NCBI GenBank assembly: GCA_026197015.1
Contig: JAPHRB010000155.1
Location: 1-7,466, forward strand
DNA from: Gammaproteobacteria bacterium
GTDB taxonomy: Bacteria; Pseudomonadota; Gammaproteobacteria; SZUA-229
Length of the DNA: 7,466 nt
Direction of reading: 5' to 3'
The translations under genes were made by a program, and so were the position numbers. Shown one piece after another: positions 6,836 to 7,466 of this stretch. The stretch's first letter is position 1. Each line of letters begins with the position of its first letter. Under the pieces are notes generated by a model. It was given only the letters and a program-made list of their open reading frames with translations. It did not search any database and had not been told where the DNA came from.

Positions 6836-7466
6836 TCACATTATAACCACATCAAACTGCTCTTGAGTATAGAGAGACTCAACTTGCAATCTAATAGGCA
6901 CGCCGATAAAATCTTCTAGTTCAGCTAAACTATTAGACTCTTCATCTACCAGCAAATCGATAACTTCCTGTGCAGCTAACACCAACAATTGTTTTGCGTC
7001 AAATTGACGTGCTTCTCGTAATATCTCTCTAAAAATTTCATAACAGGCTGTTTCAGCCGTTTTAATATAACCTTTACCTTCGCAAGCTGGGCACGGCTCA
7101 CACAACACATGCTCAAGGCTTTCACGAGTACGTTTTCGTGTCATTTCAACCAGACCTAATGACGAGACCTCACATACCTGGGTACGCGCATGATCTTTAT
7201 CTAGCGCTTTTTCCAGGGCTCTTAAGACTTGTGCCCGATGATCTTCTTCAACCATATCAATAAAATCGATTATGATGATTCCACCTAAATTTCTTAATCG
7301 TAACTGTCTGGCTATTGCCTGCGCAGCTTCAAGATTAGTTTTAAATATAGTTTCTTCCAGGTTTCTATGCCCAACAAATGCACCGGTATTTACATCGATT
7401 GTTGTCATTGCCTCAGTTTGATCAATTATTAAGTAACCACCCGATTTCAAATGAGATTTTTTAGCA
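6836..7466 (-). CDS. rng: Ribonuclease G, C-terminal part (start outside window)
   Basis: The frame is open to the window edge, so only about the last 210 codons of a protein usually near 490 residues are present. They closely match the E. coli RNase G C-terminal half: LKSGGYLIIDQTEAMTTIDV, GAFVGHRNLEETIF, ARQLRLRNLGGIIIIDFIDM, GLVEMTRKRTRESLEHVLC and the ending YTQEQFDVVIM. The two catalytic metal-binding aspartates are intact, in TTIDVN (codon at about 7396) and IIIDFID (about 7267), 43 residues apart as in RNase E. The CPACEGKG element matches the Zn-link CxxC that joins protomers. The protein stops shortly after QEQFDV, with no RNase E-type degradosome scaffold, which decides for RNase G. 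The enzyme processes the 16S rRNA 5' end and degrades some mRNAs. It leads into yhdP with a 23-bp gap, probably on one transcript; the promoter lies outside. Confidence 0.97.
   Translation of the reverse strand, partial: AKKSHLKSGGYLIIDQTEAMTTIDVNTGAFVGHRNLEETIFKTNLEAAQAIARQLRLRNLGGIIIIDFIDMVEEDHRAQVLRALEKALDKDHARTQVCEVSSLGLVEMTRKRTRESLEHVLCEPCPACEGKGYIKTAETACYEIFREILREARQFDAKQLLVLAAQEVIDLLVDEESNSLAELEDFIGVPIRLQVESLYTQEQFDVVIM

Overview
The window looks like chromosomal DNA of an AT-rich gammaproteobacterium. The evidence is a run of minus-strand genes in the order rng (RNase G), yhdP, nitrilase-family amidase, a core-genome arrangement familiar from Pseudomonas and its relatives. The encoded RNase G and YhdP are both of the gammaproteobacterial type. 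I cannot assign a genus. No tRNA, rRNA, CRISPR array, insertion sequence or phage gene is visible. All supported genes lie on the minus strand, so transcription runs from high to low coordinates.

Right part (7466 down to 1934): four closely packed genes that look like one operon. They are the C-terminal 210 or so codons of rng (start outside the window), full-length yhdP (23-bp gap), a small secreted protein of unknown function (overlaps the 3' end of yhdP by 20-29 bp), and a carbon-nitrogen hydrolase with an intact Glu-Lys-Cys triad (3-bp gap). YhdP is a very long inner-membrane-anchored AsmA-like protein linked to lipid transport to the outer membrane. The small gene between yhdP and the amidase is the least explained member. 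tldD, which often follows next in this cluster, is not downstream here.

Middle (1933 down to 1668): a 266-bp non-coding gap. It holds a plausible sigma-70-type promoter reading leftward (-10 TATAAT at 1858-1853). A perfect 12-bp palindrome sits just downstream, over the expected transcription start. An untranslated leader of about 180 nt with one modest hairpin follows. I see no convincing intrinsic terminator.

Left part (1667 down to 1): a two-gene unit. The first gene encodes a lipoprotein with an ABC-type substrate-binding domain but no transporter genes beside it. Its stop overlaps by 11 bp the start of a gene for a membrane protein with a short cytoplasmic N-terminus, one membrane segment and an extracytoplasmic domain that runs off the window edge. 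The arrangement suggests a binding lipoprotein feeding a membrane signal transducer, but the output domain is not in the window, so this remains an inference.
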